Assembly (NCBI GenBank): GCA_944989445.1
Contig: CALYLW010000554.1
Location: 1-64,000 of the forward strand
Direction: 5' to 3'
From: Ampullaceana balthica
Lineage: Eukaryota; Mollusca; Gastropoda; Lymnaeidae
DNA: 64,000 bases
Part shown: positions 21,755 through 34,894 of the stretch, one piece after another
Numbering within the stretch: the stretch's first letter is position 1
Layout: every line of letters starts with the position of its first letter
Made by a program: the position numbers and the translations under genes
The notes under the pieces: model-generated
Databases searched by the model: none
What the model was told of the DNA's origin: nothing
Seen by the model: only the letters and a program-made list of their open reading frames with translations

Positions 21755-22139
21755 TATATAAATATATATAAGGAAAATAGTCAACTTTTAACATTGGATA
21801 GGTTACATACGACCCAATTCCACTAGTAGTAGGATGTTTCGACTTAGAAAATGTGACTACGGTTCATTCGGCCCTTTAGTCAGTTAATTGTTATAAAAGT
21901 ATTTATGAGATGGCATTGAACACAAAACCGGGACTTTGCCGTCATTTATTTAACACGTAATCAAAAAGCAGATGGTATCAATGGATGGCTGTCCCTCTCT
22001 CAGAGCTGGCTTGGTGTACGGAGTGCCTCGGTGCTCCGTTTTTTTGGGGTCCGGTACTTTTCATAACAGTATACCAGCCCACTTCCTCTACTGTTCGAAA
22101 AGCATGCAGTTAAAAAGTCAATCATTCGCAGATGAAACG
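21755..22139. other. Spacer, no gene seen
   Basis: The 88-residue ORF at 21972-22238 runs into the adjacent tandem repeat, and I do not regard it as a gene. Nothing else is visible. Confidence 0.4.
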
Positions 22140-22282
22140 CAGCTGTACACATACATTCTACAGGGTAAAGCCGTCAGCTGTAAACATACATTCTACAGGG
22201 TAAAGCCGTCAGCTGTACACATACATTCTACAGGGTAAAGCCGTCAGCTGTACACATACATTCTGCAGGGTAAAGCTGTCAG
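22140..22282 (+). repeat. Tandem repeat, 35-bp unit, four copies
   Basis: Four close copies of a unit reading CAGCTGTACACATACATTCT followed by ACAGGGTAAAGCCGT. Differences between copies are few, so the expansion is recent. Confidence 0.9.
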
Positions 22283-22364
22283 CGATTGAAATATCTATGG
22301 ATCGAAACGTCCAAGGGTCTCCCCAATCGGTTGTAACCATGCGGGATAGAAATGTCCTGTAACA

Positions 22365-22658
22365 TATATGGGTGTACTGGATTTCGGCTCCAGCTCCGGC
22401 AAATCCGGATTCCGTCCGTTTTTAAAAATCTGGCTCCGGCTCTGGAAGAATGTTACTTCATAAATCCTGCCAAATCCCGCTGGCCAGTTTTGCGATTAAA
22501 TATATATATAAATAATAGCTCCGGCTCAGACAAATCCGGAATCCGGTCATTTTTACAAATCCGGCTCTGGCCACGGCTCAGGCCGGATTTCACTTCATTA
22601 ATCCGGCTGAATCCGGTTCCGGCCGGATTTCGAAAATGTGAATCCGGTACACCCCTAC
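22365..22658. mobile_element. hAT-type MITE, CCGG-rich dimer family, copy 3
   Basis: Starts TATATGGGTGTACTGGATT and ends ATCCGGTACACCCCTAC. The flanks CTGTAACA (22357-22364) and CTATAACA (22659-22666) are an 8-bp duplication with one mismatch. Same two-half body as the copy at 21226. Confidence 0.85.
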
Positions 22659-22666
22659 CTATAACA

Positions 22667-23973
22667 GTCCATTAACTAACCCGGCTCTTTTGTTATACCC
22701 TGTCCATGTCCTGAGCATATGAACCTCTTGGTAATGTGATACGTAACTCAACAAATATTCCTACCCCTCACCTCCCATGCGTAACTCACGTTTCCTAGCC
22801 CCCCCCCCACAGCCCTCATGTTCATTTCTCATTAATGATCATCCATCGCTTGTGTTACAATGTCTTGATTTTCTATCTCCAATGACACCGTCACGGTGGC
22901 TAGCCTCGGCTTAGTGCTAATAACACTGCGAAGTGATGCGTATGAGATATGACTAATGCCCATCCTTTTGTTAACGGACCACGCCCGTCACTGGGAAAAC
23001 TCCAATATCTTCCCTCAACACCCATCACATTACACTAAATTACACTTCACCATCTACACTCACTATCCATCGTATTACACTAAATTACACTCTACCATCT
23101 GCGCTATCCGCGATAGTTATTATTAATTATTCTACACCACCAGTTTGTATACTGAAGTATGAAGTAAGTGTCCACTTATGGCTATTTTTCCTCCTTTGGT
23201 TCATTTTTATATCTTGCTAAATCTTAAACCCATCAGAAAAGATTTGGATTGCAAAAAGGGTGATGGTGGGGTAAAAAGAAAGCTGGATTGAACGTGAAAG
23301 AGAAAGGCCATGTTTCACAGTCAGTGATGTTACGTCAGGACGTATCGACTTAAATCTACATTCACCAAAACACTTTGATTTGCACTGGCGTCGTTATGGA
23401 AAACAAATTTAAATTTCATTTCTGAGAGAATAACTTGACACATAGGAACCAATACTGATGTCGTTTGTACAAGTATCAATTTTCTCCCTTGCCAGTCTAT
23501 TGTTGCCTTGCCTAGTGGTTGGCCCTTGGGTTCAGTGATGCACTAAGTCTAAGGCGCACTCCTAGCGGCACTGTGCGTGGATTCAAAGTTGTCAGAGAGA
23601 CAATCAGACCCTGAAGCTCCGGCCTTGAGTGCCAGGATTAACATTTTGGAAAGAGAACCAAGCCAAAAATATTTCTTCAACTCTCAATTGTAAGAGAAAT
23701 AATATTGTCTTGCTCTTCAATAATGTTTTGTTCATCCGAGCGTGACATTTTTTTAATCTGACTCATCATAACAAAATCGCATGATTTAAATTTTATTAAC
23801 TCGTATTTATTAACCAAAAGAGACCTGCCGATAGGTGGATCGTTGCAAAACATAATGGCCAGAGTTAACGTTGTGAGTCCATGTGTCGAAGAACTGTTTC
23901 AATTAACTTGTCAATCGTTAAGTGCTTCAAATAAAACGGAATAAACGTAAATTGAAATTTAATAATAATGTAT
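22667..23973. other. Intergenic sequence before the satellite
   Basis: No credible ORF. At about 23015-23100 a phrase with TTACACTAAATTACACT and ACCATCT occurs twice, a short local duplication. At about 23505-23640 there is a mixed-base stretch with a GTGGATTCAAAG phrase that might be a very old tRNA-derived repeat, but box matches are weak. Confidence 0.4.
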
Positions 23974-26900
23974 AGCAGAGCCACAGGTAACGGTTGTCAC
24001 TTACTCACTAAAGTAGCGCCACAGGTAACGGTTGTCACTTACTCACTAGAGTAGCGCCACAGGTAACGGTTGTCACTTAGTCACTAGAGTAGCGCCACAG
24101 GTAACGGTTGTCAATTACTCACTAGAGTAGAGCCACAGGTAACGGTTGTCAATTACTCACTAGAGTAGAGCCACAGGTAACGGTTGTCAATTACTCACTA
24201 GAGTAGCGCCACAGGTAACGGTTGTCAATTACTAACTAGAGTAAAGCCACAGGTAACGGTTGTCAATAACTAGAGTAGAGCAACAGGTAACGGTTGTCAA
24301 TTACTAGAAGAGAGCCACAGGTAACGGTTGTTATTTACTCACTAGCGTAGCGCCACAGGTAACGGTTGTCAATTACTAACTAGGGTAGAGCCACAGGTAA
24401 AGGTTCTCACTTACTCACTAGAGTAGAGCCACAGGTAACGGTTGTCACTTACTCGCTAGAGTAGAGCCACGGGTAACGGTTGTCAATTACTCACTAGAGT
24501 AGAGCCACAGGTAACGGTTGTCAATTACTCACTAGAGTAGAGCCACAGGTAACGGTTGTCAATTACTCACTAGAGTAGAGCCACAGGTAACGGTTGTCAA
24601 TTACTCACTAGAGTAGAGCCACAGGTAACGGTTGTCAATTACTCACTAGAGTAGAGCCACAGGTAACGGTTGTCACTTACACACTAGAGTAGCGCCACAG
24701 GTAACGGTTGTCAATAACTAGAGTAGAGCCACAGATAACGGTTGTCAATAACTAGAGTAGAGCCACGGGTAACGTGTCAATTACTAGAAGAGAGCCACAG
24801 GTAACGGTTGTCACTTTCTCACTAGATTAGCGCCACGTGTAACGGTTGTCACTTACTCACTAGAGTAGCGCCACAGGTAACGGTTGTCAATTACTCACTA
24901 GAGTAGAGCCACAGGTAACGGTTGTCAATTACTCACTAGAGTAGAGCCACAGGTAACGGTTGTCACTTACTCACTAGAGTAGCGCCACAGGTAACGGTTG
25001 TCAATTACTAACTAGAGTAGAGCCACAGGTAACGGTTGTCAATAACTAGAGTAGAGCCACAGGTAACGGTTGTCAATTACTAGAAGAGAGCCACAGGTAA
25101 CGGTTGTCACTTACTCAATAGAGTAGCGCCACAGGTAACGGTTGTCAAATACTAACTAGAGTAGAGCCACAGGTAACGGTTGTCAATAACTAGAGTAGAG
25201 CCACAGGTAACGGTTGTCAATTACTAGAAGAGAGCCACAGGTAACGGTTGTCACTTTCTCACTAGATTAGCGCCATGTGTAACGCTTGTCACTTACTCAC
25301 TAGAGTAGAGCCACAGGTAACGGTTGTGAATAACTAGAGTAGGGCCACAGGTAACGGTTGTCAATTACTAGAAGAGAGCCACAGGTAACGGTTGTCACTT
25401 TCTCACTAGATTAGCGCCATGTGTAACGCTTGTCACTTACTCACTAGAGTAGAGCCACAGGTAACGGTTGTGAATAACTAGAGTAGGGCCACAGGTAACG
25501 GTTGTCAATTACTAGAAGAGAGCCACAGGTAACGGTTGTCACTTTCTCACTAGATTAGCGCGACAGGTAACGGTTGTCACTTACTCACTAGAGTAGAGCC
25601 ACAGGTAACGGTTGTCAATTACTAGAGTAGAGCCACAGGTAAGGGTTGTCAATTACTAGAGTAGAGACACGGGTAAGGGTTGTCAATTACTAGAGTAGAG
25701 CCACAGGTAAAGGTTGTCAATTACTAGAAGAGAGCCACGGGTAACGGTTGTCACTTACTCACTAGAGTAGAGCCACAGGTAACGGTTGTCACTTACTCAC
25801 TAGAGTAGTGCCACAGGTAACGGTTTTCACTTACTCACTAGAGTAGAGCCAAAGGTAACGGTTGTCAATTACTCACTAGAGTAGAGCCACAGGTAACGGT
25901 TGTCAATTACTCACTAGAGTAGAGCCACAGGTAACGGTTGTCACTTACTCACTAGAGTAGAGCCACAGGTAACGGTTGTCAATTACTCACTAGAGTAGAG
26001 CCACAGGTAACGGTTGTCACTTACTCACTAGAGTAGAGCCACAGGTAAAGGTTGTCACTTACTCACTAGAGTAGCGCCACATGTAACGGTTGTCAATTAC
26101 TAACTAGAGTAGAACCACAGGTAACGGTTGTCAATAACTAGAGTAGAGCAACAGGTAACGGTTGTCAATTACTAGAAGAGAGCCACAGGTAACAGTTGTC
26201 ACTTACTCACTATAGTAGCGCCACAGGTAACGGTTGTCAATTACTAACTAGGGTAGAGCCACAGGTAAAGGTTGTCACTTACTCACTAGAGTAGAGCCAC
26301 AGGTAACGGTTGTCACTTACTCGCTAGAGTAGAGCCACGTGTAACGGTTGTCAATTACTCACTAGAGTAGAGCCACAGGTAACGGTTGTCACTTACTGAC
26401 TAGAGTAGCGCCACAGGTAACGGTTGTCACTTACTCACTAGAGTAGAGCCACAGGTAACGGTTGTCAATTACTCACTAGAATAGAGCCACAGGTAACGGT
26501 TGTCAATTACTCACTAGAGTAGAGCCACAGGTAACGGTTGTCACTTAATCACTAGAGTAGCGCCACAGGTAGCGGTTGTCAATTACTAACTAGAGTAGAG
26601 CCACAGGTAACGGTTGTCAATAACTAGAGTAGAGCCACGGGTAACGGTTGTCAACTACTAGAAGAGAGCCACAGGTAACGGTTGTCACTTACTCAAAAGA
26701 GTAGCACCACAGGTAACGGTTGTCAATTACTAACTAGAGTAGAGCCACAGGTAAAGGTTCTCACTTACTCACTAGAGTAGAGCCACAGGTAACGGTTGTC
26801 AATAACTAGAGTAGAGCCACAGGTTACGGTTGTCAATTACTAGAAGAGAGCCACAGGTAACTGTTGTCACTTTCTCACTAGATTAGCGCGACAGGTAACG

Positions 26901-29489
26901 GTTGTCACTTACTCACTAGAGTAGAGCCACAGGTAACGGTTGTCAATTACTAGAGTAGAGCCACAGGTAAGGGTTGTCAATTACTAGAGTAGAGACACGG
27001 GTAAGGGTTATAAATTACTAGAGTAGAGCCACAGGTAACGGTTGTCAATAACTAGAGTAGAGCCACAGGTAACGGTTGTCAATTACTAGAAGAGAGCCAC
27101 AGGTAACTGTTGTCACTTTCTCACTAGATTAGCGCCACGTGTATGGGTTGTCACTTACTTACTAGAGTAGCGCCACAGGTAACGGTTGTCAATAACTAGA
27201 GTAGAGCCACAGGTAACGGTTGTCAATTACTAGAAGAGAGCCACAGGTAACGGTTGTCACTTTCTCACTAGATTAGCGCGACAGGTAACGGTTGTCACTT
27301 ACTCACTAGAGTAGAGCCACAGGTAACGGTTGTCAATTACTAGAGTAGAGCCACAGGTAACGGTTGTCAATTACTAGAAGAGAGCCACAGGTAACGGTTG
27401 TCACTTTCTCACTAGATTAGCGCGACAGGTAACGGTTGTCACTTACTCACTAGAGTAGAGCCACAGGTAAGGGTTGTCAATTACTAGAGTAGAGACACGG
27501 GTAAGGGTTATCAATTACTAGAGTAGAGCCACAGGTAAGGGTTGTCAATTACTAGAAGAGAGCCACGGGTAACGGTTGTCACTTACTCACTAGAGTAGAG
27601 CCACAGCTAACGGTTGTCAATTACTAGAGTAGAGCCACAGGTAAGGGTTGTCAATTACTAGAGGAGAGCCACAGGTAACGCTTGTCACTTACTCACTAGA
27701 GTAGAGCCACAGGTAACGGTTGTCAATTACTAGAAGAGAGCCACAGGTAACGCTTGTCACTTACTCACTAGAGTAGAGCCACAGGTGACGGTTGTCACTT
27801 ACTCACTAGAGTAGAGCCACGGGTAACGGTTGTCACTTACTCACTAGAGTAGAGCCACAGGTAACGGTTGTCACTTACTCACTAGAGTATAGCCACAGGT
27901 AACGGTTGTCACTTACTCACTAGAGTAGAGCCACGGGTAACGGTTGTCACTTACTCACTAGAGTAGCGCCACAGGTAACGGTTGTCACTTACTCACTAGA
28001 GTAGAGCCACGGGTAACGGTTGTCACTTACTCACTAGAGTAGCGCCACAGGTAACGGTTGTCAATTACTCACTAGAGTAGAGCCACGGGTAACGGTTGTC
28101 ACTTACTCACTAGAGTAGAGCCACGGGTAACGGTTGTCACTTACTCACTAGAGTAGCGCCACAGGTAACGGTTGTCAATTACTAGAGTAGAGCCACAGGT
28201 AACGGTTGTCAATTACTAGAGTAGAGCCACAGGTAACGGTTGTCACTTACTCACTAGAGTAGAGCCACGGGTAACGGTTGTCACTTACTCACTAGAGTAG
28301 CGCCACAGGTAACGGTTGTCACTTACTCACTAGAGTAGCGCCACAGGTAACGGTTGTCAATTACTCACTAGAGTAGAGCCACGGGTAACGGTTGTCACTT
28401 ACTCACTAGAGTAGAGCCACGGGTAACGGTTGTCACTTACTCACTAGAGTAGAGCCACAGGTAACGGTTGTCACTTACTCACTAGAGTAGCGCCACAGGT
28501 AACGGTTGTCAATTACTCACTAGAGTAGAGCCACGGGTAACGGTTGTCACTTACTCACTAGAGTAGAGCCACAGGTAACGGTTGTCACTTACTCACTAGA
28601 GTAGAGCCACAGGGTAACGGTTGTCACTTACTCACTAGAGTAGCGCCACAGGTAACGGTTGTCAATTACTCACTAGAGTAGAGCCACAGGGTAACGGTTG
28701 TCACTTACTCACTAGAGTAGCGCCACAGGTAACGGTTGTCAATTACTCACTAGAGTAGCGCCACGGGTAACGGTTGTCAATTACTAGAGTAGAGCCACGG
28801 GTAACGGTTGTCACTTACTCACTAGAGTAGCGCCACAGCTAACGGTTGTCAATTACTAGAGTAGAGCCACAGGTAACGGTTGTCAATTACTAGAGTAGAG
28901 CCACAGGTAACGGTTGTCACTTACTCACTAGAGTAGCGCCACAGCTAACGGTTGTCAATTACTAGAGTAGAACCACAGGTAACGGTTGTCAATTACTAGA
29001 GTAGAGCCACAGGTAACGGTTGTCACTTACTCACTAGAGTAGCGCCACAGCTAACGGTTGTCAATTACTAGAGTAGAGCCACAGGTAACGGTTGTCAATT
29101 ACTAGAGTAGAGCCACAGGTAACGGTTGTCACTTACTCACTAGAGTAGCGCCACAGGTAACGGTTGTCACTTACTCACTAGAGTAGCGCCACAGGTAACG
29201 GTTGTCACTTACTCACTAGAGTAGAGCCACAGGTAACGGTTGTCAATTACTAACTAGAGTAGAGCCACAGGTAACGGTTGTCAATTACTAACTAGAGTAG
29301 AGCCACAGGTAACGGTTATCACTTACTGACTAGAGTAGAGCCACAGGTAACGGTTGTCAATTACTAACTAGAGTAGAGCCACAGGTAACGGTTATCACTT
29401 ACTGACTAGAATAGAGTCACAGGTAACGGTTGTCAATTACTAACTAGAGTAGAGCCACAGGTAAAGATTATCACAGTTTTACTAGAGCG
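23974..29489 (+). repeat. 5.5-kb satellite of mixed 38-bp and 34-bp units
   Basis: About 150 head-to-tail copies of a unit whose 38-bp form is AGCGCCACAGGTAACGGTTG followed by TCACTTACTCACTAGAGT. A 34-bp form lacks four bases and reads TCAATTACTAGAGT or TCAATAACTAGAGT after the shared core. Variants include an AGAAG end and a TTTCTCACTAGATT end. Variants come in fixed orders, giving higher-order periods: 144 bp (repeats starting near 25201, 25345 and 25489) and 106 bp (near 28831, 28937 and 29043). The GTAACGGTTG core is the best conserved part. There are no spacers, so it is not a CRISPR array, and no ORF is meaningful. Telomeric, centromeric or interstitial location cannot be told from here. 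Confidence 0.97.
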
Positions 29490-31053
29490 GACCCGCAGGA
29501 AATGGCTACTGACTATTTGATTCCTTTAAGATATCACAAACGTTACAGAACGTACATTAATGAAAACATGAAGGTTACACCACAGACACCCCACACAATT
29601 CTAATAATATCCCTATCACTTATTATTTAAGGCAAAGCTTTAAATTATTCAAACGCTGACAGTAAAAAATAGTAAAAAATTACTCCGTGAAAAATCAAAG
29701 AGATGTTTAAGAAACCTATGTAAAACTAAAAGTAATTATTTATATTATAATTTTTTAATAGAAAACAATTATAATGCTTCATTAATTACATTTGAATACT
29801 AACAATTATGAAAATTCGAAATATCCATTTGATTGGTACAAGTTAAAATGCAATTGTGTTACCTTTATGTTGGCATTCGGCAAAAAAAAACAACCTTCAT
29901 TTAAATTAATTTTTAGTCAACAACTTCATTAACATGCAATTATTAAATTATTTTGATTAGTTTTAGAGCAAACATTACCCTGGGCTACACATTTATCTGA
30001 TGTTAACTACAATAAATATTAGAGATCATAAAGGGGAGATAATAAATACATTTTTTAACATTGTATTTGTCTTTGAAGGGTGAGCTCTCTTTACACTTTG
30101 TAATTGTCACAACACTGCGAAGACGGAGACATGAAAATTGGATTTTTTTATATTAACTTCACAATGGTAAGTGCTTCTAAAGCTACAAGAGACAACTTTT
30201 TTTTAAGTAAATCATTTTTTTTTACTATAAACATCTATTGTCTCCAAACTTAATTGCCTGTGGAAGAGCTTAATTGCAAATGAGAAATGGTTAGTCGGTT
30301 AAAAAGGTTATAAAACACTTTACAGTTAAAGAAGAAACTTTTGTAACTACAGAAAAGAAACATAATGAGTGTTCATGCCATTATCATTTCTATATGTTTT
30401 CAATGCGGTATGATAAAAACTCTTATTGCTTTGACCCTTTAACAAATTCTACACGTTTAGTTGCTCAGCTCTCAACATTTCAAGAAACCAGGAAATTGTG
30501 TGTTTAGAGCAAATAGCTTCTTCTTCTTCTTTTTTTTTAATCAATCTTCATCAGAAATTACTTCTCTACATTTTAATCGAATTGATCATCAAACGTCATC
30601 ACATTTTGGGCAGCAATGAAATCACCAACTAAAATTGAAACTACTTTTATTTCGCTTCCAGGTTACACAAGAGAGATGTTTGCCTCATTTAATTTGTGCT
30701 TTGAATCATAACCCTAAGTACAACGCAAATGTGATGCGAGGTCTTCCTGCAAGACTAAAGATCAGAATAGACACCTGATTTAACAACAAGGGATCAAGTT
30801 TTCAGATAACAGAAGCTCTTGTAATATTTGATTAGATACTATAACTACAACCTCGTATCCGTTATGTATATGTACATGAAGTCAATGCTAAAGAATGTAT
30901 ACAACATGTATTCGTGGCAATAGCATATGATATAGGTGAAGGCTTAGGTTACAATGGAAAATATATTTGCCTAAATTAGACCGTGCAAGACACGTTTGCT
31001 TAAGTTACATCGTATACTCTCTCCGAAAATCGCGAAATTCCAAAGTGTTTATC
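29490..31053. other. AT-rich intergenic sequence
   Basis: I find no ORF of note, no clear transposon end and no RNA gene in this 1.5-kb stretch. Confidence 0.5.
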
Positions 31054-31361
31054 TATATATATATTATTCGCAAAAAATTAGGACAAGCACAAGACGCGAG
31101 CAAGCAAGCATGACGAATGACCCTCGCTAGGGTCGACCAATCACAGTTTATGGTTGGCAAGCGAGGGTGGTGCAAGGGGGGGGGCAGGTAGCTCAACCGC
31201 AGTGCCCGTGTCTGGAGACCAACAATGCGTCGGTGGTTCCCCCTATGCTTCTTGCGTTCCCTCACATTGTTCTCATTTCTTCGTGCTGCTGTTTGTGTCC
31301 GTTCTTTCCCCCCCTTCCTTTGCATGTCTGCGGCGTACGCTACGCCACGGGTCGTATCTAG
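31054..31361 (+). mobile_element. Non-autonomous Helitron, 308 bp
   Basis: 5' end TCTATATATATATTATTCGC after A. The 3' end has the hairpin GCGGCGTACGCTACGCC, then ACGGGTCGTAT and CTAG (31358-31361). The base after CTAG is A rather than the expected T. The 3' hairpin is the same as in the Helitron at 43306-43776, and the 5' part (AGCAAGCATGACRAATG..CCCTCG) matches the fragment at 42497, so these belong to one family. The ORFs that cross it on both strands are not credible. Confidence 0.82.
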
Positions 31362-32918
<1,557 letters not shown>

Positions 32919-32924
32919 ATATAT

Positions 32925-33554
32925 TAGGGCTGCGGAAATTAACGATTAATTTCTCGATTAATCGTTAAAAATTTTATCGATTAAAATTATTTTAATCGAT
33001 AAATATTCGATTAAAATTAAAGAAAATATTTATAATATTTTTAAAAAATTTCATTAATAAATAATCAATTATTAATAATTAATAATAATGTATATATTTT
33101 TTTACGTACAAACTTCTCCCGCGTAATATTATAATTTATTTTATTACTTTATGTGGACCGGCAGACGTCAACTAAAAAATGGCTGACAGCATCAGCGCAG
33201 TTTAATTTAAACATATAACTAGAAAGTTGAGCAAAAATTTTGTTTTTAAGCTAACTGCGGATGGCAAAGTCGAAGATGGTGAAAAGTTTACTGTGTTCAC
33301 TGCCATAAACAATTCTCTTTTAAAGGATCAAATACATCGCTGACATACCACCTTCAGCACAAACATCCGATCAAGTGTCCACACATTGTAATTAAATTTA
33401 GTTCAAAATACTCTTAATTTTCAATGTCCGTGAGAAATGTTCAGTTTAATGACGTCATAACTTTCTATTTTTGGCTTTAATCCAAATTATCGATTACTTC
33501 ATCGATAATTTTTCAAAAGTTAACGATTAAATTTAAATTAATCGATAACAGCCC

Positions 33555-33557
<3 letters not shown>
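32925..33557 (+). mobile_element. hAT element remnant with a BED zinc finger
   Basis: Starts TAGGGCTGCGGAAATTAACG and ends GATAACAGCCCCCA, with palindromic ATTAATCGTT/AACGATTAAT motifs inside each end, as in many hATs. It sits in an AT-rich repeat, so the 8-bp duplication cannot be read. The interior (about 33187-33372) encodes the BED finger of a hAT transposase: CVHCHKQFSFKGSNTS and then LTYHLQHKH, giving C-x2-C and H-x4-H ligands. The catalytic and dimerisation parts are gone, so it is an internal deletion product. Confidence 0.82.
33187..33375 (+). pseudogene. BED-finger fragment of a hAT transposase
   Basis: BED fingers bind the ends of hAT elements. The frame that holds CVHCHKQF (33292-33315) also holds TYHLQHKHP (to about 33372). 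Upstream an ATGGCTGAC start and FKLTADGKVEDGEK-like sequence can be read, but stops and frameshifts intervene. Nothing downstream resembles the RNase-H core. Confidence 0.75.

Positions 33558-33631
<74 letters not shown>
33557..33631 (+). repeat. (AT)n microsatellite
   Basis: About 37 uninterrupted AT units directly after the end of the hAT element. The element probably inserted into an existing AT run. Confidence 0.98.
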
Positions 33632-33632
<1 letters not shown>

Positions 33633-33788
33633 CCATGCAATGGAAATGAATATAATGTTATAAAATATACGTTTTTTTAATCATTGCCATTAAATAGAAA
33701 AGTCGCATTTGAGTAATGATTTTAATGTTTTGATATGTTTGAAAATAAATCTTGACGTTATACAGAAGTATCTTATTTGAGAGATGAT

Positions 33789-34767
33789 ATTAATGATCGG
33801 AGTCCGCCAGGGCTGCATTCTCTCACCTTTCCTGTTCAATATCTTCCTTGAAAAAATCATGCAAGTAACTCTCAGTGATCACAACACATCCATCTCTATA
33901 GGCGGAAGACCCTTATGCAACCTAAGATTTGCTGACGACATAGATCTTTTGGCTGGGATCAGTAAAGAACTACAGGAGCTCACTGACAAACTTGCAGACA
34001 GATCAGGTGCATATGGGATGGAAATTAGCTCAGAGACAAGCAAGATATTGGTTAATACCTCAGCTGCCAGTATTGCCAACATCGTAATGAACCAACAAAA
34101 GCTGGAGGAGGTACATAACTTTAAATATCTAGGAGCAATTATATCCAGAGATGATACCTATGAAGATGAAATTCGAGCTAGAATTGGGTCGGCAATGGCT
34201 GCAATGACGAAGTTAACCAAAATATGGAATAGCAAAAACTTAAGCCTGCCAACACCAGCTCAGGCTTTAAAGAGCTCTCGTTAAAATCAATGTCCATTAA
34301 GGATGTGAGACCTGGACACTAATGGCAGCCACTGAAAGCAAGCTGCAGGCATTTGAAAACAAATGCATGAGGAAAATTCTCCAGATCTCCTATTTAGAAC
34401 ACAAGACCAATGAATTTGTCTGGGACAGAATAAACTCTATTGCGGGTCATCAAGAAACCATCATAATAACAACTAAGAGACATAAGATGACATGGTTCGG
34501 TCATGTACTCCGACATGATACCTTGGCAAAAAGTATCCTATAAGGCACTGTAGAAGGGGGCCGGCGAAGAGGTCGACATCGGAAAAGCCGGCTGGACAAC
34601 ATAAAGGAATGGACAGGGGCGAAATTGCATGAATTATTGGCCACAGCTCAAAAGAGGCATATGTGGAGATCGTTATATGTTGATGTGTTCATGCACTCCC
34701 CACCCCACCCACCCCCCCCCAACGACAGCAACGGTCACAGGACTAATGATGATGATGATGATTAATG
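33789..34767 (+). mobile_element. RTE-like LINE fragment, 5'-truncated
   Basis: The open 33784-34284 frame encodes the second half of a reverse transcriptase: GVRQGCILSPFLFNIF (template-grip motif), then LRFADDIDLLAG with the catalytic FADD, then FKYLGAIIS. A frameshift near 34285 leads to a second frame (34322-34543) with the post-RT domain (KMTWFGHVLRHD). The tail is GATGATGATGATG. A 7-bp ATTAATG occurs at both ends (33789-33795, 34761-34767) and may be the target duplication. It is the same family as 9241-9656 and clearly inactive. Confidence 0.85.
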
Positions 34768-34894
34768 TTATGATCCATGTATTTTTTTTAAAATTAATTT
34801 AACTTATCGATATACAGAATGGTCATTATTGGGATATGATTTTAATATATTGATATGTTTGAATATATAACTTGCCATTGGACATAGTAGTCGG

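Noticed and set aside
23974..29489. CRISPR-like array
   Set aside because: The units are directly adjacent, with no unique spacers, and the setting is eukaryotic. It is a satellite.
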